NCBI GenBank assembly: GCA_018819135.1 | Contig: JAHJQK010000171.1 | Span: forward strand, 1-58,606 | Direction of reading: 5' to 3' | Length of the DNA: 58,606 nucleotides | Source of the DNA: Pseudomonadota bacterium | GTDB taxonomy: Bacteria; Desulfobacterota; SM23-61 | Part shown: one piece after another, positions 15,774 to 23,166 of the stretch | Position numbering within the stretch: position 1 is the first letter of the stretch | How the letters are laid out: every line of letters starts with the position of its first letter | Position numbers and translations under genes: made by a program | The notes under the pieces: generated by a model | What the model was told of the DNA's origin: nothing | What the model saw: only the letters and a program-made list of their open reading frames with translations | Databases searched by the model: none

Positions 15774-18590
15774 ATGCACATCGGTAAACCTCGTCCTCAA
15801 GACTGCCCGCGAGAGAAAATATCCGCCTCTCTTTTTGAGGCTGGCCTTAAGTGCATGACCAAATGCTTCCTACGATTACAAGGCGAAACGGGATCGGGAA
15901 ATCCCTATGCCGATTGGCTTATGACTCAGGCGGAGTCTTATCGCAAAATAGGAATCAGATGTTTTACAGGGGGGAACATTTACGATGATTACACAATTGA
16001 TTGCACCGGGATGGATAACCTGAAAGTATCAAAATGGCAATTGGCCGTTAATTTAGCGGTCAGCACAAAGAATCTGGAATCCAGGTTACACGCAGTGGAA
16101 CGGGTTCACTCCGAAGGGAGGGGTAAGCCTACGCAGTTCATCCCGATCCGTTTTATTTTCTCTAACAGGATCACCAAAGATGATAAATTATTAATGGCAT
16201 TCGATGCACTTGTGTTGTCGAAAATGCTGGGCTGTAAGATCAGCCTTAGTAGGATAATCCACGGGGACAGCCATACCACGCTGAAGGTTAGAACCTCATC
16301 CCTGGCAAAGGAAGTGCAGAAAGTGACCCAAAAGATCGAAACGATGATATCCAGCCATTCTACCCCTGATCTTTTTCTAAATCGGCATTGTGTCGAGTGC
16401 GAGTTTCAGGCCCGATGCAGACTGAAGGCAATAGAGAAAGACGAGCTTAGCTTGTTGAGTGGTATGACCGATCAGGAACGAAAGAAGTTCAACAGCACAG
16501 GGATTTTTACCATCACCCAACTCTCCTATAGCTTCAGGCCCCGCCGGAGGACAAAGCGGCGCCCTGAAAAGCGCGAAAAGTATCACCATTCTCTAAAAGC
16601 ACTCTCAATCCGAGAGAAAAAAATCCACATTGTCGGCAGGCCGGAACTGAAGGTAGAGGGTAAACAAGTTTTTATGGATGTTGAGGGGCTTCCGGACCGC
16701 GACTCATACTATCTGATAGGGATTCGCCTAAAGACCGATGCGGGAATGATTCAACACAGCCTATGGGCTGACAGGCTGGATGAGGAGGAAAAAATATGGG
16801 CAGATTTTCTCAAAATATTATCAGCAATCGACAACCCCACTCTGATACATTATGGCAGATATGAAACCACCTTTATAAAGCGAATGTGCAGTCGATACGG
16901 CAACCCTCCAGAGGGTTCACGAATAGCCAAAGCCATCGGATCGATGGTTAATCTTGTATCTGTCATTTTCGCTCAGATATATTTCCCCACATTCTCGAAC
17001 GGTTTGAAAGAAATTGCGGAGCATCTGGGATTTAGTTGGTCAGCTCCCACAGTTTCTGGGGTGCAAACGATTGCCTGGCGTCATGAATGGGAAACCAGCA
17101 AGGAACCAACATTGAAAGGGGCGCTTCTCTCCTACAACGCGCAGGATTGCGAGGCACTCCAATTAGTTACAGATAAAATCGTTAATTTGTGTCAAACATT
17201 TCTTGAGAGTGGAAGCTCATCTTTGAAGGATGCAGTGCACACAGAGAGACTAAAGCGTGATCATCCATACGGTTTTAAGCGCAATTCATTTTGCCTCCCA
17301 GAACTGGACGCCATAAATAAGGCCGCATATTGGGACTATCAGCGGGAAAGAGTTTACGTAAAGTCAAATGCACGATTAAGGGGTGTCTTGAGTTGTTTCC
17401 CCGACGTTAGAAAGCTCCTATCGCCTAACAAGACGATCGAGTGGCCTCGACCCCGTTCTTGCCCACGTTGCGACTCCGTAAGATTCTTTGGGCATGTGAA
17501 AAAGACTAAAACAGTTGCTGACCTAAAGTTCATGAAACACGGAATAAAGAGATGGATCATCTGCTACCGTTTTCACCGGTATAAATGTCAGAGGTGTGGA
17601 GCCACCTTCTTACCCGAAGAGAGATCCTGGACACGTAGCAAACTTGGCCCCGGGATAGTGGCTTATTCGCTTTATCAGAACATTGGGCTACGTCTATCAC
17701 AAGAAAGTGTTGACCGCAGCATAAATAGGTTGTTTGGTTTCAACCTGGCGATTGGGACGACAGGTTGCATCAAAGCGAAAGCTGCTAATATATATATGGA
17801 GACTTACGATAGAATAATAAAACGGTTGTGTAAAGGTCAACTGCTCCACGCTGATGAGACGAAAATCAGTGTAGGAGGAATGGATGGATTTGTGTGGGTC
17901 TTGGCGAATATGGAAGAAGTAGCCTATATTTATAATGAGACCCGCCAAGGCGATACGTTGCATAGTTTGTTAAAGGATTTTACTGGCGTTTTAGTATCGG
18001 ACTTCTATGCGGCCTACGATGGGATCCAGTGTCCTCAACAGAAGTGCTTGATTCATTTAATCCGTGATCTTAATGATGCGGTTTTGAAATATCCTTTTGA
18101 TGGGGAATTGAAGAGTCTCGTGAAGGGCTTTGCCGACTTGGTAAGACCAATGGTGGAAACCGTTGATCGGCATGGTCTGAAAAGCCATTTTCTGAGGAAG
18201 CATCTCGTGGCCGTTGGTCGTTTCTACAGGCGAATCTCGGGAACAGCGTTTCAAAGCGAGTCGGCGATAAAGTTCAAGGAGCGGTTCGAGAAGAATAAAG
18301 ATAAACTGTTCACTTTTCTAAAGTACGATGGTGTGCCTTGGAACAACAACAATGCCGAGCACGCCATCAAGGCTTTTGCGATGCTTCGTCATTTAATCAA
18401 AGGCGTTACTTCAGAAAAGGGGCTTCGAGACTATCTGGTTATGCTTAGCATATGTGAGACATGCAAATACAAAAAAGCTGATTTTCTGGACTTTCTGCTA
18501 TCAGGCGAGAAAGACATTGGAGCTTTTGTCAAATCAAAGAGTAGAGAACAGGTGTCACCTCCTGGCGGTATAATCCCGAGAGACGTTTAA
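15774..18590 (+). CDS. RecB-like (TM0106-type) nuclease / RNase H-like / IS66-family transposase fusion
   Basis: One uninterrupted 938-residue protein; AGGAGGT five bases before this ATG fixes the start. Residues 1 to about 230 resemble the TM0106-type RecB/Cas4-like nuclease with a split cysteine cluster (LKCMTKC near 26; CVECEFQARC near 205-214). A helix-hairpin-helix-like segment follows. At about 295-470 comes an RNase H-like domain with MDVEG, HYGRYETT and YNAQDCEAL. A zinc ribbon follows (CPRCDS near 562, CQRCGA near 603). Last is a complete IS66-type DDE transposase: HADETK, VSDFYAAYDG and NNNAEHAIKAFAMLRHL. IS66 transposases normally lack the front half and need accessory TnpA/TnpB, absent here. 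The usual nuclease D and E-x-K residues are not apparent (the expected spot reads PIRFIF), so that domain may bind rather than cut DNA. Confidence 0.85.
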   Translation: MHIGKPRPQDCPREKISASLFEAGLKCMTKCFLRLQGETGSGNPYADWLMTQAESYRKIGIRCFTGGNIYDDYTIDCTGMDNLKVSKWQLAVNLAVSTKNLESRLHAVERVHSEGRGKPTQFIPIRFIFSNRITKDDKLLMAFDALVLSKMLGCKISLSRIIHGDSHTTLKVRTSSLAKEVQKVTQKIETMISSHSTPDLFLNRHCVECEFQARCRLKAIEKDELSLLSGMTDQERKKFNSTGIFTITQLSYSFRPRRRTKRRPEKREKYHHSLKALSIREKKIHIVGRPELKVEGKQVFMDVEGLPDRDSYYLIGIRLKTDAGMIQHSLWADRLDEEEKIWADFLKILSAIDNPTLIHYGRYETTFIKRMCSRYGNPPEGSRIAKAIGSMVNLVSVIFAQIYFPTFSNGLKEIAEHLGFSWSAPTVSGVQTIAWRHEWETSKEPTLKGALLSYNAQDCEALQLVTDKIVNLCQTFLESGSSSLKDAVHTERLKRDHPYGFKRNSFCLPELDAINKAAYWDYQRERVYVKSNARLRGVLSCFPDVRKLLSPNKTIEWPRPRSCPRCDSVRFFGHVKKTKTVADLKFMKHGIKRWIICYRFHRYKCQRCGATFLPEERSWTRSKLGPGIVAYSLYQNIGLRLSQESVDRSINRLFGFNLAIGTTGCIKAKAANIYMETYDRIIKRLCKGQLLHADETKISVGGMDGFVWVLANMEEVAYIYNETRQGDTLHSLLKDFTGVLVSDFYAAYDGIQCPQQKCLIHLIRDLNDAVLKYPFDGELKSLVKGFADLVRPMVETVDRHGLKSHFLRKHLVAVGRFYRRISGTAFQSESAIKFKERFEKNKDKLFTFLKYDGVPWNNNNAEHAIKAFAMLRHLIKGVTSEKGLRDYLVMLSICETCKYKKADFLDFLLSGEKDIGAFVKSKSREQVSPPGGIIPRDV

Positions 18591-18726
18591 GACAAAAAAA
18601 GACACAGGATAAAGGTGCAGACATCGTGCCAATCTCCGCACTTCGCCGAAATTTATGTAATGAAAAGTATATCCAAACATCATTGAATATCGATTGAAAT
18701 CTACACCGATCCGCAAAATTTATCAA

Positions 18727-18743
18727 CTGAAGAGTTCAGGAAG
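18727..18743. repeat. 17-bp direct repeat, right copy
   Basis: Identical to 13317-13333. From base 18730 onward it merges into the copy of the restriction gene's 3' flank, so sequence left of it is foreign to that flank. This makes it the natural right boundary of the segment carrying the fusion gene. Confidence 0.6.
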
Positions 18744-18982
18744 AAGTTAATACAGCATTTGACACTGTCTGCCAGGTCGAGTTTCGATTTTGACATATTA
18801 TTCATCTTTTCTCATGGGCTTCATTTTGTCTGCTCCTCGACGATCTTGATTTCTTCCTCCGTCAAACCATACAAATCATATACCAGCCGGTCGATTTGCC
18901 GATCTGTTGCGTCAATTTGGCGTTCGAGGATGGTTTTATCGTGAGCGGTCTTCGCCCTTGGCAACCGCTTATGCAGGTCCAG
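18730..18982. repeat. 253-bp copy of the type IIG gene's 3' end and flank
   Basis: Aligns without gaps to 23076-23328 with few changes, covering the last 54 codons of the restriction-modification gene and about 90 bases after its stop. The match ends abruptly after AGGTCCAG, just before the end of the first toxin gene. Confidence 0.85.
18821..18982 (-). pseudogene. C-terminal remnant of a type IIG restriction-modification gene
   Basis: The minus strand keeps the frame for the last 54 residues of the 23167-26064 enzyme (ending EEEIKIVEEQTK) but has no upstream part: the homology stops at 18982 where the toxin gene's 3' flank starts. It cannot be expressed as an enzyme. Confidence 0.8.
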
Positions 18983-18991
18983 TGCAGCCGC

Positions 18992-19300
18992 TTAGCTTCT
19001 TCCCTTCAGTTTGTTCTTAATCCATGCGGGATCACGACGCATAGGTAACACTGCGATGACGTAAGCAATCTCATCATTGACTTCGTAATAAATGGCATAG
19101 GGGAATCGCTTGGCAGGCATTCGATAAAGGCCAAACTTTTTGCTGTGTATCCCTGCATAAATAAAGAGGGATTCGATATCAGCTATTAAGCTATCCCAAA
19201 AATATTCACCAACTCCCCTTTCTTTTTGGTCATAAAAACTCCTTCCATCATTGAAATCATCAGCAACCTCATTTAATATGACGACATCCTTGACTTTCAT
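18992..19300 (-). CDS. ParE/RelE-family toxin
   Basis: A 102-residue protein with the ParE/RelE fold pattern: an N-terminal strand, two helices (FNDGRSFYDQKERGVGEYFWDSLIADIESL), then YRMPAKRFPYAIYYEVNDEIAYVIAVLPMRRDP, the typical strand hairpin ending in a conserved Arg. Proteins of this kind inhibit gyrase or cleave mRNA; which one cannot be told. It overlaps the antitoxin gene upstream by four bases, so the order is antitoxin then toxin. The gene lies next to a restriction-gene remnant, suggesting that the pair arrived at a hot spot. Confidence 0.85.
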   Translation of the reverse strand: MKVKDVVILNEVADDFNDGRSFYDQKERGVGEYFWDSLIADIESLFIYAGIHSKKFGLYRMPAKRFPYAIYYEVNDEIAYVIAVLPMRRDPAWIKNKLKGRS

Positions 19301-19503
19301 GATTTTCGACTCGCCTTCAACTCTTCAAGAGAGATGAACTTTGCATTACCGCTTTCAATTTTCCCTTTTCTTTCGTCAAGAATATCCCGATGCCACTCCG
19401 GCGACTCGATTTCGGTGTCTTCATAAAGAAGCGAATCCCAAAGGGCCTCCATAATTTGAAGACGTTCTATCGTGCTCATTTTCTTAATATCTAGTGTATT
19501 CAT
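19297..19503 (-). CDS. Addiction-module antitoxin (DUF2281/RHH-like 'addiction module component')
   Basis: A 68-residue protein. The ORF opens two codons earlier, but GGAGGA at 19511-19516 is properly spaced only for this ATG. The pattern MSTIERLQIMEALWDSL and the later SPEWHRDILDERKGKIESG match the 'addiction module component' antitoxins that pair with ParE-like toxins. It is coupled to the toxin through a four-base overlap. It probably represses its own promoter, by analogy. Confidence 0.82.
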   Translation of the reverse strand: MNTLDIKKMSTIERLQIMEALWDSLLYEDTEIESPEWHRDILDERKGKIESGNAKFISLEELKASRKS

Positions 19504-19790
19504 CTGCATTTCCTCCTCTAAAGCTAACAGTAATTAGACTGGTCTATGTTTGACCTTTAGCAAAGCTGTTTTGAGTCTATATATCCCAACTGACTCGCTA
19601 CCAATTCTTCGCGTGAATATTAAATATTTTCATTCACTTAACCTTACTCCGGTGCTCGAATTGTTTTGGTATTATCGAGACTTGATAAAAACTATGCAAA
19701 CCGGAGGCGTTGCTGAAACCATATACCTTTATTTACAGGCAGTCAAGAGCAGAAGGTTCCTTCTTTTCAAGCACATTTCGCTGACTCTCC

Positions 19791-19913
19791 TTTGAAATGT
19801 TGCATTGAAGGGCAGAATTTGAAAATAATGAGGAAGAAGTTAATACATCATTTGACACTGTCTGTCAGGTCAAGGTTCGATTTTGGGATATTATCTATCC
19901 TTTCTCATGGACT
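19791..19913. repeat. Copy of the type IIG gene's 3' flank
   Basis: TGCATTGAAGGGCAGAA and the following GAAGAAGTTAATACA(T/G)CATTTGACACTGTCTG-type sequence match 23050-23166 with small gaps. It continues directly into the deleted restriction-gene remnant on the right. Confidence 0.7.
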
Positions 19914-20116
19914 TCACTTTGTCTGCTCCTCGACGATCCGGCTTTATTGGTTACATCCCAGCCAAGGGCTTCAAAGAAAGGGTCGATGAATTCTATGCGG
20001 AGTTGAGTTTCGTTGTAGGCAGGGCTGCGGTAGGCCTCGATATTGCGCTGGAAGCGCTCAATCAGGGTGGAGAAACGGTCTTTCAAATTTCGGATTTCAG
20101 TCACGTATACCCACAC
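19914..20116 (-). pseudogene. Internally deleted type IIG gene remnant (N-terminus joined to C-terminus)
   Basis: The minus strand encodes the conserved N-terminal block (NIEAYRSPAYNETQL, then IDPFFEALGWDVTNKAG) and then jumps straight to the last five codons of the enzyme (EEQTK, stop at 19914) in a different frame. About 2.8 kb of gene is missing compared with 23167-26064. The junction lies at CGACGATCCGG near 19931-19941, where the two parental sequences share GAT/ATC-type microhomology. It is a second, independent remnant of the same gene family. Confidence 0.8.
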
Positions 20117-20174
20117 GAGCTAAGAGGTGCTCACGAAAATCCTGGAACTCTGGTGAGCCAGGTTTGGTCATCAG

Positions 20175-20204
20175 GTAAAGTGGGACGAGGTAAAGTGGGA
20201 CGTT
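20175..20204. repeat. Two-unit tandem repeat of 15 bp
   Basis: GGTAAAGTGGGACGA is followed by GGTAAAGTGGGACGT. The surrounding stretch (20117-20291) contains no recognised gene; frames there do not resemble known proteins. Confidence 0.6.
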
Positions 20205-20291
20205 CGTGCAGAACGTGCTTTGCATTTTTGAAACAATAATCTTCCCGATATCGCCAGGCAATTTCAGCACGAACGTCCCCAATTTCACGGT

Positions 20292-20597
20292 TTATAATTC
20301 CTTCTTTTTGAGCCGTGACTTCCACGTCTCCGGCTCTCTGCTCAGGTGCATGACTGCTACAATAAGTAGGGTCTCTTTCCTAACCTGATAAATAACTCCG
20401 TAGGGGAATCTATTGGTCCTGCAACGGCGGGTACGTTTTGACAGCTTGAACCAGGCGTCAGGGTACTGAACTATTCGTTCGAGCGTCCTCTTCACTTCCG
20501 CAGCAAACTCATAACCAAGACCTTCGCTCTGCATGTTGTAATAGGAGGTAGCGTCGGTAAGCTCGGCTTTGGCTGGAGGAAGAAATATGATTTCCAT
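20292..20597 (-). CDS. ParE/RelE-family toxin
   Basis: A 101-residue protein with the ParE/RelE plan: MEIIFLPPAKAELTDATSYYN, a long helix with GLGYEFAAEVKRTLERIVQYP, then the strand pair RRCRTNRFPYGVIYQV and VAVMHLSREP. It begins two bases after its antitoxin gene. It is only distantly like the 18992-19300 toxin, so it is a separate pair rather than a duplication. Confidence 0.87.
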   Translation of the reverse strand: MEIIFLPPAKAELTDATSYYNMQSEGLGYEFAAEVKRTLERIVQYPDAWFKLSKRTRRCRTNRFPYGVIYQVRKETLLIVAVMHLSREPETWKSRLKKKEL

Positions 20598-20599
20598 CG

Positions 20600-20827
20600 T
20601 TATCCGGTTTTCTCGATCTCCTCGAATACATCTCTCGCCGGGATTCCAGCCATTTCACCGCGCTCGAACGCGTCTATTCGGTCTTCTGCTTCTTGAGCCC
20701 ATAAGGCATCAATGGCCTTTCTGGACTGAAATTCAAAGCTCGACAGAAGATTCTCAACCAGCTCGGCCCGCTCCAACGGTGGCAATTCCAGCGCGTCAGC
20801 AAGAATGCGTTTTGCATGTTTTGGCAT
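20600..20827 (-). CDS. Addiction-module antitoxin
   Basis: A 75-residue acidic protein. LADALELPPLERAELVENLLSSF is the signature N-terminal helix of addiction-module component antitoxins, and the C-terminal RIDAFERGEMAGIPARDVF is the toxin-binding part that typically precedes a ParE toxin. The ATG has AAAGGAGGGG upstream. It directly precedes the toxin and follows (on the minus strand) the attC-like site of the HNH-DGQHR gene, so the pair could itself be a cassette. Confidence 0.85.
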   Translation of the reverse strand: MPKHAKRILADALELPPLERAELVENLLSSFEFQSRKAIDALWAQEAEDRIDAFERGEMAGIPARDVFEEIEKTG

Positions 20828-20917
20828 ATGTTACCACCCCTCCTTTATGTTCGTGATCTGATAGTATTTTAGCACACGTGGGACGTATGTTCTAATGGTT
20901 CCTCTAATTCTTCCTTG

Positions 20918-20975
20918 GCATAACGATTGAGCTGAGCTGCGAGCGAAGCGAGCCAGCTCCAGCGATTTGTTAGAC
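20918..20975 (-). other. Integron attC-like recombination site
   Basis: The minus strand reads GTCTAACAAATCGCTGGAGC, a short GC-rich centre, then GCTCAGCTCAATC and GTTATGC. GTCTAAC fits the RYYYAAC core; GTTATGC differs from GTTRRRY at one base. The shoulders AACAAATCGCTGGAGC and GCTCAGCTCAATCGTT are imperfectly complementary, as attC sites require. Length (58 bp) and layout closely follow short attC sites such as that of aadA cassettes. It starts about 40 bases after the DGQHR gene stop. No integron integrase gene lies in this window. Confidence 0.65.
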
Positions 20976-21015
20976 AAAATAACTTCACACACCGCTGTTT
21001 TTTTTCTTCTGGGGC

Positions 21016-22308
21016 TCAGATCATCTTCATCAAGTTAATCGGCTCCGGCAAAACTTGTTGTCCCTGTTGTGTCTTACCCTTCTCAAAGACGTACTGCCAA
21101 AAATCGTAGTTTTGTTTTCCACCAAAGACAGTGGAGGAAAGAGCAATGTTGGACCACAGGGGAAGATTGCTAAAATTGCGAACGAACGTGCGTAGTCGCT
21201 CCCACAGTGGCACAGGGAATTTGTACTGGAACAATTTGCTTTCATCTATTGGGATGCCCTGCATGATGAAAAAGTTGCGGATGATTTGCGATATATACTT
21301 CAGCCAGTTCCACAGAATTTCCTCTTTGCTAATGCGAAATGCTCGGACATGATCCAGTGGCAATAATTCCCCCGACTGTAGACGATTCTCAATTCTGTAT
21401 GTTCCTATGTCGCTGTCGAACTTTCCGATATAGATTTCCTCAGCAATTAGGTTTATGAGTTCCAAGATTTGCTGTTTCTCAAGCTCCCGCGGATTTTCAC
21501 CACTCTCAAGTTGGTAACTTATGGGCGTATCAAGTACCTCCTGGTATATGAAGAACGAGTAGAAGGTTTTCTCGATCGATGAATAAGACAAGGGTTTCTC
21601 TTTCCCTCTTCCTCCAAAATCAATGTAATCCTTTAGCTTGTTTTCAGGATTGTGAGTTACGCTGTCCCTCACGGCATCGAGGATGTACCTCTTCATCTCG
21701 CGGGACTCACCCTTGAAGAACTTGACCAGGTCTCTTTCAGAGAAACTGAAATCGTCCTCCGCCAGTCCCAATTCTTCCTTGTAACGGTCCACCCTGTCAA
21801 CATACAAGGCGTTGCCAAGACGTCGCTGGACAGACTTGTCGAAAGCCACTTGCCGCAGGGTGGTTCCGGCGTTTGTATTCGCTGTAAGAAGGGTATCCGC
21901 ATCTGGGTTCACGAAAATTCTGACAGGCAATTCTCTGATACCAAGAAGCACTTGGGCAGCCGCTTTGTGTTGTCCATCAAAAATGCGTACGAGACACTTG
22001 CCGTTATCTGGCACGGTTATCCAACCGAGCGATATATGAAGCTGCGGGCGCTTCTGATAAAATTCCTCAATCAGCTTGGAAATATTCTGACCGATGGATC
22101 GGGGATTTATCTTTTCGTCGTGATGTAAGTACTCAATCGGAAGCTTTGCAAAAAAGTATGTGAATCCGCTAAGAACATCCGCATGCAAGGGGAGGGTAAA
22201 GACTGTATTTCGACTCATTTCAGGCAGTGACGCCTTTATTAATTCGTCTTCCACCCTTAGAGACAATTCATACTTGGAGCCACCGTAAAGGCGTAGCACA
22301 TCATCCAA
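21016..22308 (-). CDS. DGQHR-domain protein part of the split gene
   Basis: A 430-residue frame if initiated at TTG. The DGQHK motif (about residue 111) and [22 protein letters not shown] (about 143-165) place it with DGQHR/DndB-like proteins of the ParB superfamily, which are found in DNA phosphorothioation and other defence loci. The remaining 250 residues are helical with no motif that I know. No dnd sulfur-modification genes are nearby. Confidence 0.7.
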   Translation of the reverse strand: MDDVLRLYGGSKYELSLRVEDELIKASLPEMSRNTVFTLPLHADVLSGFTYFFAKLPIEYLHHDEKINPRSIGQNISKLIEEFYQKRPQLHISLGWITVPDNGKCLVRIFDGQHKAAAQVLLGIRELPVRIFVNPDADTLLTANTNAGTTLRQVAFDKSVQRRLGNALYVDRVDRYKEELGLAEDDFSFSERDLVKFFKGESREMKRYILDAVRDSVTHNPENKLKDYIDFGGRGKEKPLSYSSIEKTFYSFFIYQEVLDTPISYQLESGENPRELEKQQILELINLIAEEIYIGKFDSDIGTYRIENRLQSGELLPLDHVRAFRISKEEILWNWLKYISQIIRNFFIMQGIPIDESKLFQYKFPVPLWERLRTFVRNFSNLPLWSNIALSSTVFGGKQNYDFWQYVFEKGKTQQGQQVLPEPINLMKMI

Positions 22309-22621
22309 GTTCGGGTTGCGGTTCTCCAGTCCGGTCTTTTTGCTTCAACTTGCCAAACCGGCGCAGAATTCGGGCCACTTCGAGATTTGAAGCCTGCTTT
22401 GACCGGTTGCAGCTGGAGTGGGTCAAGGCAAAGTTGACAGGATCGTCTTTTCCTCCAACTGTTATTGGAACGACATGGTCAATGTCAATGGCGTCCTTGT
22501 GCAAGATAAGGTCTATTGCTTCCTCACAGATGAAGCAGAAACCATTCTGTGACTGGTGGAGTTTCTCGGTCAGTAATTCTCGATCCCCTTCCGAAAGTCG
22601 ATTCAAGTAGAGTGATCCCAC
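22301..22621 (-). CDS. HNH endonuclease part of the split gene
   Basis: If read alone this is a 106-residue HNH protein with GTG start and strong Shine-Dalgarno. Zinc or metal ligands are visible: CFIC, DIDHVVP (HNH first His) and SSCNRSKQ. Its last residues (from KQKD on) are frameshift product and lack family character. See the joined entry for the proposed full gene. Confidence 0.7.
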   Translation of the reverse strand: MGSLYLNRLSEGDRELLTEKLHQSQNGFCFICEEAIDLILHKDAIDIDHVVPITVGGKDDPVNFALTHSSCNRSKQASNLEVARILRRFGKLKQKDRTGEPQPELG

Positions 22622-23075
22622 GCAATACCTCCTTCTATCCTATGTGTTTAACAAGTTATTCTAAAGTTTCTGTATAATTCCCCAACTCAAAGGATTCTGG
22701 GGATGTAAACGAAAACCATTTGTCTCTGGATTGACGACCCGTGGTCTACAAACCTCCTCAGATTCCTCGTAACTTGTTATAAATGATAAATATTATCTTG
22801 ACAATTTATTTTTGACCATTTATTTTTACTTCTTGTATATCATGCAATTTTACAGAATATACAGAAATAGGATGATTCTTCATGCTGTCTATCCTTTCCG
22901 GATTACAGAGAAAATTTGAACCTTAATAAGATCTGGGTGGCTAAATATCTCAAAAATACTCCTAAGTGAATGGGTAGTCAAGATGGAAGTTTTCTTCGAA
23001 AATTTCCCCTCTAACCCAGCTGATCTTGATGATTTCCATTCGAAATCTTGCATTGAAGGGCAGAACCGGAAAATC
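22622..23075. other. AT-rich gap without a gene
   Basis: No protein-like frame stands out. The centre (about 22780-22870) is very AT-rich and contains TTGACA (22798) and TTGACC words that could be promoter elements, but no plus-strand gene follows. The HNH gene's ribosome-binding site lies at the left edge. Confidence 0.5.
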
Positions 23076-23166
23076 AAGAGTACAGGAAGAAGTTAATACA
23101 GCATTTGACACTGTCTGGCCGGTCAAGTTTCGATTTTGACATATTATTCATCTTTTCTCATGGGCT

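Larger units (their letters stand above)
21016..22621 (-). pseudogene. HNH endonuclease-DGQHR (DndB-like) gene split by a frameshift
   Basis: Two frames read as one gene. The first starts at GTG 22621 after AGGAGGTA and encodes an HNH domain ([35 protein letters not shown]); it stops at 22301. The second has no ATG at its 5' end (first possible start TTG 22308) and encodes 430 residues with [13 protein letters not shown] and [13 protein letters not shown] (about residue 111), a ParB-like DGQHR domain. I recall intact homologues carrying both in one chain. Removing one T from the T5 run at 22337-22341 would join them. It may be a broken gene, a sequencing error or a programmed shift. The gene is followed by an attC-like site. 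A role in defence is inferred from domains and location. Confidence 0.75.

Noticed and set aside
15121-18726. Classical IS66 terminal inverted repeats (GTAA-type) around the transposase fusion
   Set aside because: I compared the left (15121-15773) and right (18591-18726) flanks by eye and found no matching inverted ends or 8-bp target duplication; only the 17-bp direct repeat stands out.
20097-20325. Two overlapping minus-strand frames between toxin genes and the restriction remnant
   Set aside because: They contain the 15-bp tandem repeat, resemble no protein, and overlap each other and the toxin gene's 3' end.
22795-22830. Plus-strand promoter TTGACA-N17-TATTTT
   Set aside because: The spacing fits, but no plus-strand gene follows and AT-rich DNA yields such words by chance.
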